Positions 1 to 8,672 are shown, counted from the first letter of the stretch. The stretch: 45,251 bases of DNA from Clostridia bacterium (GCA_021152595.1 JAGKVC010000087.1:1-45251); one strand, 5' to 3'. The notes: generated by a model not told the origin, from the sequence alone. A program made the numbers and translations.

Positions 1-1703
1 GCATCGGAGACATCGACCTTACCGCTCTCATCGACATCACCGAGCATCGTTTCTGCCGGTGCTTCGGTGGTCGTCACGGCAGTCGTCGTCAGGGATGTTG
101 TTGTCGTCGTGGTTTCCTCGGCGGTTGTTGTGGTCACAATCGTGGTTGTGGTTGTGGTCACGGTCGTTGTGGTGGTTTCTGCTGTGGTGGTCTGCGGCTT
201 TTCTCCGGTGAAGACCGAGCAGGGCTTGCCCGTCTCCTTCCAGCCGTTTTTGCCGTTGATCACAACCTCGCCCCACTCACGGGAAAGCGTGCCGCCTGCA
301 TTTGCATTGCTCATATCGAGATACTCGACCGGACTGCCGTTGCCGTACCAGCTCCATGCCATCCAGCCGGTGCCGGTCTTCTGCGCATATTCCATGATGT
401 AGCCCTCGTCCACATCGCCGTCGGAATGCTTGTATCCGAATTCACCGATCACAAGGCAAAGCTCACGGGTGATCATGCTGTCCATGATGTTTTTGATCAT
501 GCTCTGGGAACCGCCTGCGTAGCCGTACATATGAACCGAGAACATCGTATTGTGCTCCGGATCGGCCGCAAGCACCGCCGCGCCGCCGTTGATGACAGTC
601 GTTGCGGTCTGTCCCCAGCCGCCTGCATCACACATGATGCAGTGCTTGAGTCCTGCATCGCGGATAATCTTCACGGCGTCGGTATACGCCGACTGCCATG
701 CGGAATCATTTGCGGTGCCCTGCCATTCGTTCGCAATGTTGATAATGACCGTATCCTCATGCCCCTTGAGCGCTGAGGCGATGTCATTCGCAAAATACTT
801 TGCGGCATTGAAAAGCGGCTGCGTCTCATTCTTGCCGGTCGCGTCGTGAACCTCAAACACCGCGACGAGCTTGTTCTTCTCGCAGAGCTGAATCAGATTT
901 GCGATCTCGCCGGATGTATTCTTCGTGTACTGGTCGCCGTCACCGAGGACAATGCGCACTACATTTGCACCGTAGTCTGCGATCTCCTTGAGCGCCGCTT
1001 CGGTCTTGCCGTCCCAGCTATACCATGTGTAGGCGTAATTCGTGCCGCGCATGACAAACGGATTCTGATTCGCATCACGGAGTACGCTGCCGTCTACATA
1101 GAAGCCGTCCTTCGGCTCAACCGATGCCGCCGCGCTGCCGCTCAGCTTGAGATCGGAGACCGTAACCGAGCCGGAGACGGACGATGCGCCGTAAACCGGC
1201 ATGACCATCATATTGATGCGGTGAACCGCAAAGACATCCGCGAGCGCTGAGGGATCCTCGGTGCCGTTATATGCCCATTCCTCGGATTTGAGGTAATAGG
1301 TCAGATCGACGGATTTGCCTGCCTCAACGGTCGTATTCGAGGTGGACTGATACCATGACCAGTCCGCGCCGGTGCCGAGTGCCAGCGCAAAGTTGATATC
1401 GCTGGCGCAGTCATTCTGAAGCGTGAACGAAAGCTGTGTGTAATCCGACCAGTCCCAGCCGTCGCCGTTCTGCGTGCAGAAGCCTGCGGTGTTGTCGCCG
1501 TTATCGGCATTCGTGAACTTGACTACGGTCTGATCGTTCCCGTCGGTGACGGAATCCGTGCCTTCCTGATAGCCGCTGGTCTTTTCCCATGTGAAGCCGC
1601 CTGCACCACCTGCTGCGGCGGCGTGGAGACCGGTCATCACCGAAAGCGTTGCGGCTGCGGTTGCGAGCGCCGTCAATACGGCAAAAATTTTCTGTTTTTT
1701 CAT
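1..1703 (-). CDS. GH5 (subfamily 8-like) beta-mannanase with dockerin, 3' end off the window
   Basis: Secreted endo-beta-1,4-mannanase of the cellulosome. Seen: ATG at 1703 after GGGGAG; signal peptide about residues 1-32; a beta-sandwich CBM-like module (about 35-190); GH5 module (about 195-500) with NIANEW (acid/base Glu, about 320-326) and VIGEFG (nucleophile Glu, about 420); a Thr-rich linker (about 503-546); then GDVDESGKVDVSDA, the first calcium-binding half of a type I dockerin, cut by the window edge. Motifs such as MRGTNYAYTW, VFEVHDATG and MAWSWYGNG resemble Bacillus GH5_8 mannanases, so mannan or glucomannan is the inferred substrate. The protein should be exported and dock to a scaffoldin cohesin. 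The CBM family is not identified. The Thr linker is a run of ACN codons that could slip in replication. Confidence 0.9.
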   Translation of the reverse strand, partial: MKKQKIFAVLTALATAAATLSVMTGLHAAAAGGAGGFTWEKTSGYQEGTDSVTDGNDQTVVKFTNADNGDNTAGFCTQNGDGWDWSDYTQLSFTLQNDCASDINFALALGTGADWSWYQSTSNTTVEAGKSVDLTYYLKSEEWAYNGTEDPSALADVFAVHRINMMVMPVYGASSVSGSVTVSDLKLSGSAAASVEPKDGFYVDGSVLRDANQNPFVMRGTNYAYTWYSWDGKTEAALKEIADYGANVVRIVLGDGDQYTKNTSGEIANLIQLCEKNKLVAVFEVHDATGKNETQPLFNAAKYFANDIASALKGHEDTVIINIANEWQGTANDSAWQSAYTDAVKIIRDAGLKHCIMCDAGGWGQTATTVINGGAAVLAADPEHNTMFSVHMYGYAGGSQSMIKNIMDSMITRELCLVIGEFGYKHSDGDVDEGYIMEYAQKTGTGWMAWSWYGNGSPVEYLDMSNANAGGTLSREWGEVVINGKNGWKETGKPCSVFTGEKPQTTTAETTTTTVTTTTTTIVTTTTAEETTTTTTSLTTTAVTTTEAPAETMLGDVDESGKVDVSD

Positions 1704-1999
1704 ATTTTCTCCCCTGAAAGGCAGTCTGCACAAAACCGTCCGATCTGTTAACCTGCCGGAACGGGGATATAATGTGTCTCCGACGGATTTTGAATGAGGC
1801 TCTGCCTCAAACTCCGCCAAAGGGACATTGTCCCTTTGGAATCCCGTTTTTGATAAGCGGATAGAACGAAGCCGCTCTGGTCAACGCTGATCGGAGCGGC
1901 TTCGTTTTACTCATACATAAAAATGGGATTCTTAAGGGCTAGCAGCCCTTAAGCGGGGTTTGGGGCAGAGTCCCATTACAGATCCGTCGGAGACACCTC
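1704..1999. repeat. Inverted pair of R1 repeats around a terminator hairpin
   Basis: Two R1 copies face each other: a plus-strand copy at about 1771-1856 and a minus-strand copy at about 1918-1996. The outer ends read GTGTCTCCGACGGAT on both strands. Each copy holds a short internal palindrome (AAAGGGACATTGTCCCTTT in the plus copy; TTAAGGG...CCCTTAA in the minus copy). A hairpin at 1865-1906 (AACGAAGCCGCTC / GAGCGGCTTCGTT) lies between them. The minus copy begins directly after the aspS stop codon. Confidence 0.8.
1865..1910. terminator. Rho-independent terminator hairpin
   Basis: A 13-bp stem AACGAAGCCGCTC / GAGCGGCTTCGTT is followed by TTTTAC on the plus strand and a weaker TTCTAT on the minus strand. 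It lies about 95 bp past the aspS stop and probably ends that transcript before the GH5 gene. Confidence 0.7.
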
Positions 2000-3751
2000 T
2001 TACGCTTCTTCGCGGATCTGGATGTTTGCTTCGCGGAGCTGCTGTTCGGTGACCTGAGACGGTGCGCCGAGCAGGAGATCCTGTGCATTGCCGTTGAGCG
2101 GGAATGCAATGACATTGCGGATCGTCTCGGTATCGGCAAGCAGCATGATCATACGGTCAATGCCGGGCGCCATGCCTGCATGCGGCGGTGCGCCGTACTG
2201 GAATGCCGTGTAAAGCGCGGAGAATCTTGCGGCAAGCTCCTCCTCGGTATAGCCTGCAAGCGCAAATGCCTTCTTCATGATATCAACGCTGTGGTTGCGG
2301 ACTGCGCCGGATGCAAGCTCAATGCCGTTGCAGACGAGGTCATACTGATATGCGAGGATCTCGAGCGGATCCTGATTCTCCAGTGCATCGAGACCGCCCT
2401 GCGGCATCGAGAACGGGTTATGCGTGAAGTCGAGCTTGTGGGTTTCCTCGTTGATCTCGTACATCGGGAAATCAACGACGAAGCAGAAGCGGAATGCGTT
2501 TTTCTCGAGCAGATCCAGACGCTCGCCGAGCCATGTGCGGATCTGACCGGCATACAGATCGACGGTGCCCTTCTTATCCGAGATAAAGAACACGGTCTCG
2601 CCGTCCTTGATGCCGGAGAGCTTGCGGATCTCTGCGCGCTGCTCATCGGAAAGGAACTTGTCGATCGGGCCCTTGAAATTCGGCTGACCTTCGACGGCGG
2701 TCAGATAGCCGAGACCTTTCATGCCGATCGAGGTTGCAAACTTCAGCGAATCCTCAAAGAACTTCTTGGAGCATGCTGCGCAGTCTGCGACGATGCCGCG
2801 AACCGGCTTGCCCTTGAAAATCGGGAAGTCAACATTTGCAAAGAAATCCGTCAGGTCGATGATCTCGAGCGGATTGCGGAGATCCGGCTTATCGGTGCCG
2901 TACTTCATCATGGAGTCTCTGTAGGTGATGCGCTCAAACGGTGCATCGGAAATCACTGCATCCGGTGCAAAATGCTTGAACGTATCCGAAATGACCTCCT
3001 CGCAGACGGCAAGGACATCATCCTGCGTTGCGAATGCCATTTCGTAATCGAGCTGATAGAATTCTCCCGGCGATCTGTCCTGACGCGCATCCTCATCGCG
3101 GAAGCACGGTGCAACCTGATAATACTTATTGAAGCCGGAAACCATCAGAAGCTGCTTGAACTGCTGCGGTGCCTGCGGCAGTGCATAGAACTTGCCCTTG
3201 TGCTTTCTGCTCGGGACAAGGAAGTCACGCGCGCCCTCCGGCGAAGATGCCGTCAGGATCGGTGTCTGGATATCGAGGAAGCCGAGATCCTCCATCTTGC
3301 GGCGCAGATAGGTAATGACCTTCGAGCGAAGGATGATATTCTCGTGCACCTTCGGGTTGCGCAGGTCGAGGTAGCGGTACTTCAGGCGCACCTCCTCGCG
3401 CGTATCCATCGACTCAGCCGGAATAAACGGCAGCATGGATTTCGACGGTCCGAGCAGCTCCATCTGCTCGACATGAACTTCTACAAGACCGGTTGCGAGC
3501 TTCGGATCGACGGTCTCTGCATCACGCTCCACAACCTTGCCGGTCACAGAGATGACGCACTCTCTGCCGATGCCCTTGAGCATCTCATCATCATGGAAAA
3601 CGACCTGCGTGATGCCGGTCTCATCGCGGAGTGCAAGGAACAGAACGCCGCCGTGATCGCGGATGGTATCCACCCAGCCGGCGAGCGAAACGGTCTGACC
3701 GATGTTTTCCTTGCGCAGTGCATTGCACATTACGGTACGGTACATATTCAT
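2000..3751 (-). CDS. aspS: Aspartyl-tRNA synthetase
   Basis: Class II aminoacyl-tRNA synthetase that charges tRNA-Asp in the cytoplasm. The 583 residues match the usual bacterial length. Seen: N-terminal OB-fold anticodon domain (GQTVSLAGWVDTIRDHGGV), catalytic core with motif 2 FRDEDARQDRSPGEF, GAD insertion domain in the middle, and C-terminal motif 3 region GMAPGIDRMIMLL. The ATG at 3751 follows AGGAGGA. The RSPGEF variant of motif 2 is the form I know from clostridial AspRS rather than the E. coli form; whether the enzyme also charges tRNA-Asn cannot be told from sequence. Upstream is a T-box leader and a strong promoter. The gene diverges from rubrerythrin. Confidence 0.98.
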   Translation of the reverse strand: MNMYRTVMCNALRKENIGQTVSLAGWVDTIRDHGGVLFLALRDETGITQVVFHDDEMLKGIGRECVISVTGKVVERDAETVDPKLATGLVEVHVEQMELLGPSKSMLPFIPAESMDTREEVRLKYRYLDLRNPKVHENIILRSKVITYLRRKMEDLGFLDIQTPILTASSPEGARDFLVPSRKHKGKFYALPQAPQQFKQLLMVSGFNKYYQVAPCFRDEDARQDRSPGEFYQLDYEMAFATQDDVLAVCEEVISDTFKHFAPDAVISDAPFERITYRDSMMKYGTDKPDLRNPLEIIDLTDFFANVDFPIFKGKPVRGIVADCAACSKKFFEDSLKFATSIGMKGLGYLTAVEGQPNFKGPIDKFLSDEQRAEIRKLSGIKDGETVFFISDKKGTVDLYAGQIRTWLGERLDLLEKNAFRFCFVVDFPMYEINEETHKLDFTHNPFSMPQGGLDALENQDPLEILAYQYDLVCNGIELASGAVRNHSVDIMKKAFALAGYTEEELAARFSALYTAFQYGAPPHAGMAPGIDRMIMLLADTETIRNVIAFPLNGNAQDLLLGAPSQVTEQQLREANIQIREEA

Positions 3752-3774
3752 TCCTCCTGATAAAATAAAACCGC

Positions 3775-4031
3775 CCCCAAGCTGCCTGCTCTCATACAGA
3801 CTGCTTCGGGACGAGTGTTTCTCATATGAAAAACCCGCGGTACCACCCGAATTAACCGGTGCATGTTCATTCGCATCCGGTTCTCTTTGTTTTGGGGCGA
3901 TATTGGATTGTGCATGCAGGGAATCTGCATACGGGAGTGTTGCCGTTGCTGCTACTCTCCGCGGCGCGCTTTCAGCCTATGGCGCTGCCTCTCTGACCGG
4001 ATTTCCATTCAGTGCGGGTCTCCTGAAATTT
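3775..4031 (-). promoter_or_regulatory. T-box leader of aspS
   Basis: On the minus strand the canonical T-box GGGTGGTACCGCGG (3835-3848), preceded by AATTC, is followed by GTTTTTC. About 150 nt upstream are AGAGAGGCAGC and GGCTGAAAGC, features of a T-box stem I. A GC-rich stretch ending in GGGGGCGGTTTTATTTT lies just before the ribosome binding site and fits the terminator arm. Known mechanism: uncharged cognate tRNA pairs with the leader and prevents termination, so aspS would rise on aspartate/tRNA-Asp starvation. I could not place the specifier codon with confidence. Confidence 0.92.
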
Positions 4032-4060
4032 ATTTTATTCGATTTTGCGCGATTTGTCAA
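4032..4060 (-). promoter_or_regulatory. Promoter of aspS
   Basis: TTGACA (4055-4060), a 17-bp spacer and TAAAAT (4032-4037) on the minus strand, directly upstream of the T-box leader. Confidence 0.85.
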
Positions 4061-4120
4061 GCGATTTTTCCGCCCTGCACCTGCAAAATCCGATTTTTTC
4101 CGAAATTCACAAAATCGCTC

Positions 4121-4149
4121 TTGACAGAATCTTAAAATATAGGTATAAT
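4121..4149 (+). promoter_or_regulatory. Promoter of rubrerythrin
   Basis: TTGACA (4121-4126), 17-bp spacer, TATAAT (4144-4149), about 50 bp before the ATG. It is back to back with the aspS promoter. Confidence 0.9.
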
Positions 4150-4200
4150 AAAAGGAAGGATGCGCCGCATCCTGAGATTTTCTTGAAGGAGGAAAATACT

Positions 4201-4740
4201 ATGGAACTGAAAGGCTCAAGAACAGAAGCGAATTTGCAGGCTGCTTTTGCTGGCGAATCGCAGGCAAGAAACAAATATACTTACTTTGCATCCAAGGCAC
4301 GCAAAGAGGGTTATGTTCAGATTGCTGAGATCTTTGAGGAAACCGCAAACAACGAGAAAGAGCATGCAAAACTCTGGTTCAAGGAACTGCACGGCGGCGA
4401 GGTGCCGGATACCATCGAAAACCTCAAGGCTGCTGCTGACGGCGAGAACTATGAGTGGACCGATATGTATGTAGAATTTGCAAAGGTCGCAAAGGAGGAA
4501 GGCTTCACCAGAATCGCTGCGCTCTTTGAAATGGTCGGCAAGATCGAAAAGGCTCATGAGGAGCGCTACCGCAAGCTGCTCGCAAATGTCGAGGGCGGTC
4601 TGGTCTTCTCCCGTGACGGCGACATGATCTGGGAATGCTCGAACTGCGGTCATATCGTGATCGGCAAGAACGCGCCGAAGGTATGTCCCGTCTGCGCACA
4701 TCCGCAGGCATACTTCAAGCTCCGCGCCGAGAACTATTGA
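4201..4740 (+). CDS. rbr: Rubrerythrin
   Basis: Non-haem di-iron peroxidase that reduces hydrogen peroxide in the cytoplasm of anaerobes. The 179-residue protein has a four-helix ferritin-like domain (residues 1-140) with ligand motifs GESQARNKY, FEETANNEKEHAKLW and MVGKIEKAHEERY, and a C-terminal rubredoxin-like knot (about 148-179) with CSNCG and CPVCAHPQAYF that binds one iron through four Cys. ATG 4201 was chosen because AGGAGG lies 9 bp upstream; the reading frame is open further upstream but without a ribosome binding site. It is monocistronic, with a strong promoter before it and an R1 repeat plus terminator after it. Confidence 0.97.
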   Translation: MELKGSRTEANLQAAFAGESQARNKYTYFASKARKEGYVQIAEIFEETANNEKEHAKLWFKELHGGEVPDTIENLKAAADGENYEWTDMYVEFAKVAKEEGFTRIAALFEMVGKIEKAHEERYRKLLANVEGGLVFSRDGDMIWECSNCGHIVIGKNAPKVCPVCAHPQAYFKLRAENY

Positions 4741-4880
4741 TGCGGTATCGCTCCGCGATGATTTTGAATGGGCGCTGCCCCAAGCCCCGCCAAAAGGACA
4801 TTGTCCCTTTGGAATTCCATTTTTGATAAGTGGTTAGAAAAAGCCGCTCCTGTTCACGTAAAACGGGAGCGGCTTTACTG
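4741..4880 (+). repeat. R1 repeat joined to a terminator
   Basis: Directly after the rubrerythrin stop comes an R1 copy (4741-4831) with GATTTTGAATGGGCGCTGCC, AAAAGGACATTGTCCCTTT and TTCCATTTTTGATAAG. Then follows the hairpin AAGCCGCTCC / GGGAGCGGCTT (4841-4875) with TTTACTG. It is the same order (stop, R1, GCCGCTC hairpin) as at three other gene ends in the window. Confidence 0.8.
4838..4880 (+). terminator. Terminator of rubrerythrin
   Basis: Stem AAGCCGCTCC / GGGAGCGGCTT with a 14-nt loop and a following TTTACT. Confidence 0.75.
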
Positions 4881-4916
4881 TATTCTGTTCATAAGCGAAT
4901 TCAGGACTATTTACAA

Positions 4917-5007
4917 TACCGGGCAGTGGAACCTTCTCAGCTCATTACATCCAGAAGCAGAATGGTTCTCCGGCAGCTATAGAATAACGGCTGCCGGCCC
5001 TGCCGGC
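4917..5007 (+). repeat. R3 repeat, half element
   Basis: Contains ATGGTTCTCCGGCAGCTATA followed by GAATAACGGCTGCC and the small hairpin GCCGGCCCTGCCGGC. It aligns over about 90 bp with the copy at 44396-44500 and with one arm of the palindromic copies at 29.6, 36.0 and 39.3 kb. Confidence 0.75.
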
Positions 5008-5014
5008 ATGGGAA

Positions 5015-5050
5015 ATCCCGCAGCCGGAAAATGCGAAACGGCTGCGGGAT
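5015..5050 (-). terminator. Terminator of the GH16 gene
   Basis: Perfect 12-bp stem ATCCCGCAGCCG / CGGCTGCGGGAT lying 17 bp past the GH16 stop codon on the minus strand. The T tract after it is poor (TTTCCC). Confidence 0.65.
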
Positions 5051-5066
5051 GATATGGGGGAGGAAA

Positions 5067-7601
5067 TCATTGTTTATTGTAGGTGACCCACTGATAGTAA
5101 GCTGTGAGCGGCTTGTTGCCGTTGTAAGCCTTGAGCCAGTCATCTACAGTCTTTCCCGGCCATGCGTTCATCATGATCTTGCTCGGGGTAACCGGAACAT
5201 CACCGGACATGGAGTAGACTTCTTTGCCGTCCACGTACCATGTGATCTTGCCGGGCTGCCAGTTGAAGCCGTATCTGTGGAACGCCTGCGAGGAATCAAA
5301 GCCGAGGTCGATCATCTTTTCGTGACCGCCCTGACCGTTGCGGTAGTAGTTAAGCTGTACCTTTGTGGTATCCTTGCCGAGGATCTCGATGTCGATCTCA
5401 TCCCACGGATTGTTGTCGGAAGGACCGGTGTAGGTGAAGAACGAGGAGACAACGCCGTCATTCTTGATTGCCTTCATCGAGGTCTCGTAGTAACCGTAAT
5501 GGTAGAAATTGTTGGTGCGGAACTCACCGCCGGAGTATCCCGGCTGCCAGTCGTTCGTGTTGCCGTCATTTCCGTTCCATTTCTGGTCAATGATCAGGCG
5601 GAGCGCGCCGTCCTGAATGTAAGCATTGCGCTTGTACCAGTAGCAGTCGAAGGGCTTGCCGTTCGTCCAGCCGTCAGATGCGAAGAAGTCGCCTGCCTGA
5701 CCTGCGGAGAAGTTCGAGACCATTGTCGCATTGGCATTCATGCCGCTGCTGCTCTGCTGCTGTCCCTGCTGACCTTGCTGTCCCTGAGAACCCTGACCGC
5801 CCTTTGCGATTGCTTCGAGTTCATCCAGTGTATGCGGCGCGTCGCCGTTTTCTGCCTTCTTATAGGTTACCCACTCGTAGGATGCAGTCAGCGGCTTGTT
5901 GCCGTTAAACGGCTTGAGCCAGTCGTTCACATTGCGTCCCGGCCATGCGTTCATCATGATCTTGCTCGGTGTCTTCGGCATATCGCCGGTCATTTCGCCG
6001 ACCTTTTTGCCGTCCACATACCATGTGATCTTGTCGGGCTGCCAGTCAAAGCCGTACTTGTGATACGCTTCGGAGGAATCAAATCCGAGGTTGATCATCT
6101 GCTCATGACCGCCCTGACCGTTGCGGTAGTAGTTGATCTGCATCTTCGTGGTGTCCTTGCCGAGGATCTCGATGTCGATCTCATCCCACGGATTCTTCTG
6201 TCCGTTGATGACATCGGAAGGACCGGTGTAGGTGAAGAACGAGGAGACAACGCCGTCATTCTTGATCGCCTTCATCGAGGTCTCGTAGTAGCCGTAGTGA
6301 TAATACTTATCGGTGCGGAATTCGCCGCCGGAATAGTTCGGGTGCCAGTCGTTGTTGCCCTTGTTCTGGTAGTTATCCGAGATCGTCAGCTCCAGATGAT
6401 CGCCCTTGATCTGCGCATTCTGCTTATACCACCAGCAGTCAAACGGTTCGCCGTTTGTCCAGCCGTCAGAGGAGAAGAAGTCGCCTGCTTCGCCTGCGCG
6501 GAAGTTGGAATACATCGTTGCCGGAAGATCAGGCTCCTGACCGCCGGTTGAGCCCTGCTGTCCCTGCTGACCTTGCTGTCCCTGCTGTCCCTGTGCCTCG
6601 AGCTGCTCCAGCGTGCTGGGATCAATGGCATTTGCATTGCTTGCTTTCTGATAGGTCACCCACTCATAGCTTGCAGTCAGCGGCTTCCTGCCGTTGTAAG
6701 CCTTGAGCCAGTCATCAACCGTTTTGCCCGGCCATGCGTTCATCATGATCTTGCTCGGTGTCTTCGGGACATCGCCGGACATGGAGTAGACCTCCTTGCC
6801 GTCAACATACCATGTGATCTTGTCAGGCTGCCAGTCGAAGCCGTAGGTGTGATAGCCTTCGGAAGCATCAAAGCCGAGGTCGATCATCTTTTCGTGACCG
6901 CCCTGACCGTTGCGGTAGTAGTTAAGCTGTACCTGCGTGGTATCCTTGCCGAGGATCTCGATGTCGATCTCATCCCACGGATTCTTCTGTCCGTTGATGA
7001 CATCGGAAGGACCGGTGTAGGTGAAGAACGAGGAAACAACGCCGTCATTCTTGATCGCCTTCATCGAGGTCTCGTAGTAACCGTAGTGGTAATACTTGTT
7101 GGTGCGGAACTCGCCGCCGGAATAGCTCGGGTGCCAGTCGGAGTTGCCCTTGTTCTGGTAGTTATCCGAGATGGTGAGCTCGAGGTGGTCACCCTTGATC
7201 TGTGCATTCTGCTCATACCACCAGCAGTCGAAGGGCTTGCCGTTCGTCCAGCCGTCCGAGCTGAAGAAATCGCCTGCATCACCGCTGCGGAAGTTGGAAT
7301 ACATCGTTGCAGGAAGCTTCGGCTCTCTGCCGGTTTCCTGCTTCGGGAACAGGATCGCGTTCTTCAGTACGGAAAGATCGCTTGCATCAATTCTGCCGTC
7401 GCCGTTCTGATCCATATCCTTCGTCATGCGCGACGAGGATTTGCCGAGCAGCGCATCCACGAGCATTGTAACGTCGCTGCGGTTTGCCGCGCCGTCACCG
7501 TTTAAGTCAGTATTCATGCCTGCCTGTACGGCGGCTGCCATGACACCTGCTGTCAGGAGCAGCGCGCAGGACGCGGCCATGATCCGGAAACTTTTTTTCA
7601 T
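5067..7601 (-). CDS. Secreted protein with N-terminal dockerin and three GH16 beta-glucanase modules
   Basis: Inferred endo-beta-1,3-1,4-glucanase (lichenase type) of the cellulosome. In order: signal peptide (1-28), N-terminal dockerin with two calcium loops (DLNGDGAANRSD and DQNGDGRIDASD, about 31-86), then three GH16 modules at about 98-325, 362-590 and 626-844. Linkers of repeated GQQ (about 334-350 and 600-617) separate them. Each module keeps DEIDIEILGKDTT, with both catalytic Glu, near residues 209, 468 and 733. The modules are near copies; the third lacks the VINGQK insertion before NPWDEID. ATG 7601 follows AGGAGG. The gene is divergent from an AraC regulator. Such triple GH16 proteins are unusual in my knowledge; the likely origin is tandem duplication. 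Confidence 0.95.
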   Translation of the reverse strand: MKKSFRIMAASCALLLTAGVMAAAVQAGMNTDLNGDGAANRSDVTMLVDALLGKSSSRMTKDMDQNGDGRIDASDLSVLKNAILFPKQETGREPKLPATMYSNFRSGDAGDFFSSDGWTNGKPFDCWWYEQNAQIKGDHLELTISDNYQNKGNSDWHPSYSGGEFRTNKYYHYGYYETSMKAIKNDGVVSSFFTYTGPSDVINGQKNPWDEIDIEILGKDTTQVQLNYYRNGQGGHEKMIDLGFDASEGYHTYGFDWQPDKITWYVDGKEVYSMSGDVPKTPSKIMMNAWPGKTVDDWLKAYNGRKPLTASYEWVTYQKASNANAIDPSTLEQLEAQGQQGQQGQQGQQGSTGGQEPDLPATMYSNFRAGEAGDFFSSDGWTNGEPFDCWWYKQNAQIKGDHLELTISDNYQNKGNNDWHPNYSGGEFRTDKYYHYGYYETSMKAIKNDGVVSSFFTYTGPSDVINGQKNPWDEIDIEILGKDTTKMQINYYRNGQGGHEQMINLGFDSSEAYHKYGFDWQPDKITWYVDGKKVGEMTGDMPKTPSKIMMNAWPGRNVNDWLKPFNGNKPLTASYEWVTYKKAENGDAPHTLDELEAIAKGGQGSQGQQGQQGQQQSSSGMNANATMVSNFSAGQAGDFFASDGWTNGKPFDCYWYKRNAYIQDGALRLIIDQKWNGNDGNTNDWQPGYSGGEFRTNNFYHYGYYETSMKAIKNDGVVSSFFTYTGPSDNNPWDEIDIEILGKDTTKVQLNYYRNGQGGHEKMIDLGFDSSQAFHRYGFNWQPGKITWYVDGKEVYSMSGDVPVTPSKIMMNAWPGKTVDDWLKAYNGNKPLTAYYQWVTYNKQ

Positions 7602-7739
7602 CCCGAAATCCTCCTTGTTTTATCGCCAATCGCTTCTCTCTTATTTCTGCCGCCGTTTCCCCCTTGGCGGTCTGTTATCAGTATAGCATATTCGTCTGCG
7701 TCCGGATATCATAAAAACAGCTTTTTTGTCAAATCGGTA

Positions 7740-7768
7740 TTGCTTTTTTTGCTGTTATCATGTATAAT
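7740..7768 (+). promoter_or_regulatory. Promoter of the AraC regulator
   Basis: TTGCTT (7740-7745), 17-bp spacer, TATAAT (7763-7768), about 20 bp before the start codon. The divergent GH16 gene has only a weak candidate (TATACT on the minus strand at 7680-7685, no good -35), as expected for an activator-dependent promoter. Confidence 0.75.
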
Positions 7769-7788
7769 AGTAGACGGGGTGTTTGCGT

Positions 7789-8520
7789 ATGGACATCGAG
7801 CAAAAGCTGACGCATCAGGCGTTCCTGAACCGTGAGCTGAGTATCTCACATCTTGCATACGAACGGGAAAATGCGTTTTTCAAAAGCATACAGGACGGCG
7901 AGGTTGCCGAAATGCAGCGGCTGTATGCGCCGCTCGGCACATCGAATATGGGCAGACTCAGCGACAATCCGCTGCGGAATCTGCAATATCATCTGATTAT
8001 CACGGTCGCACTGATCACACGCTCCTGCATTGAGGGCGGCATGGAAATGGAGGAGGCTTATAATTTAAGCGATATCTATATCCGCGCGATCGACAAATGT
8101 GCTTCTGAGGATGAGATCAAAATGCTGCACAGCGAGCTGGTGCTGGATTACGCCCAGCGCATGCAGATCATCCGCAGACGCAACCGCTATCCGAAGGCGA
8201 TTGCCGTCGTCGTCGATTATATCTATGACAATCTGCACACAAAGCTGACGCTTGCGGAGCTTGCAAATGTCGCAGGGCTTTCGGTGCCGTATCTCTCCAA
8301 GCTGTTCCGCAAGGAGGTCGGCATCACGGTCTCGGAATACATCACGCGCAAACGGATCGAGACCGCGGAGAATATGCTGCGCTATTCGGATTTCTCCTGC
8401 CTTGCGATCTCGGATTACCTCTGCTTCTCCTCGGAGAGCCATTTTATTCAGGTATTCCGGAAATATACCGGCTATACGCCCAAGCGCTACCGCGAAGCCT
8501 TCTTCCGTATCCGGAAGTAG
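7789..8520 (+). CDS. AraC-family transcriptional regulator
   Basis: DNA-binding regulator of 243 residues. The C-terminal about 100 residues form the two helix-turn-helix AraC domain (LTLAELANVAGLSVPYLSKL; then FSSESHFIQVFRKYTGYTPKRYR). The N-terminal part is helical and not a recognisable cupin; it resembles the N-terminal region seen in AraC proteins next to sugar genes. ATG 7789 sits after GGGGTG; an in-frame TTG at 7783 is the alternative. It is divergent from the GH16 gene, with a 187-bp shared region, so control of that gene is the obvious inference. The inducer is not known. Confidence 0.92.
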   Translation: MDIEQKLTHQAFLNRELSISHLAYERENAFFKSIQDGEVAEMQRLYAPLGTSNMGRLSDNPLRNLQYHLIITVALITRSCIEGGMEMEEAYNLSDIYIRAIDKCASEDEIKMLHSELVLDYAQRMQIIRRRNRYPKAIAVVVDYIYDNLHTKLTLAELANVAGLSVPYLSKLFRKEVGITVSEYITRKRIETAENMLRYSDFSCLAISDYLCFSSESHFIQVFRKYTGYTPKRYREAFFRIRK

Positions 8521-8578
8521 AATTGAACGGGTAATTGATTTACACATTTTTCAATTCCGAAGCAGCGCATTACAACTC

Positions 8579-8640
8579 GTCCGCGTCAGCGGACACCGCA
8601 ATTTCTCATTTCTAATTTTTCATTTCTAATTTCTGATTTG
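8579..8640 (+). repeat. R2 repeat upstream of a promoter
   Basis: A GTCCGCGTCAGCGGACACCG hairpin is followed by CAATTTCTCATTTCTAATTT and further ATTTC/TTTCTAA units. It ends 4 bp before the -35 box of the next gene. Confidence 0.75.
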
Positions 8641-8643
8641 TAG

Positions 8644-8672
8644 TTGATATTTTTACGGAAATATGCTATAAT
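8644..8672 (+). promoter_or_regulatory. Promoter of the UDP-sugar pyrophosphorylase gene
   Basis: TTGATA (8644-8649), 17-bp spacer, TATAAT (8667-8672). Confidence 0.85.

Noticed and set aside
61..200. Valine-rich small protein on the plus strand at the window start
   Set aside because: Antisense of the Thr linker of the GH5 protein.
2180..3760. Open reading frame of 526 codons opposite aspS
   Set aside because: Antisense shadow; aspS has a T-box, promoter and full family match.
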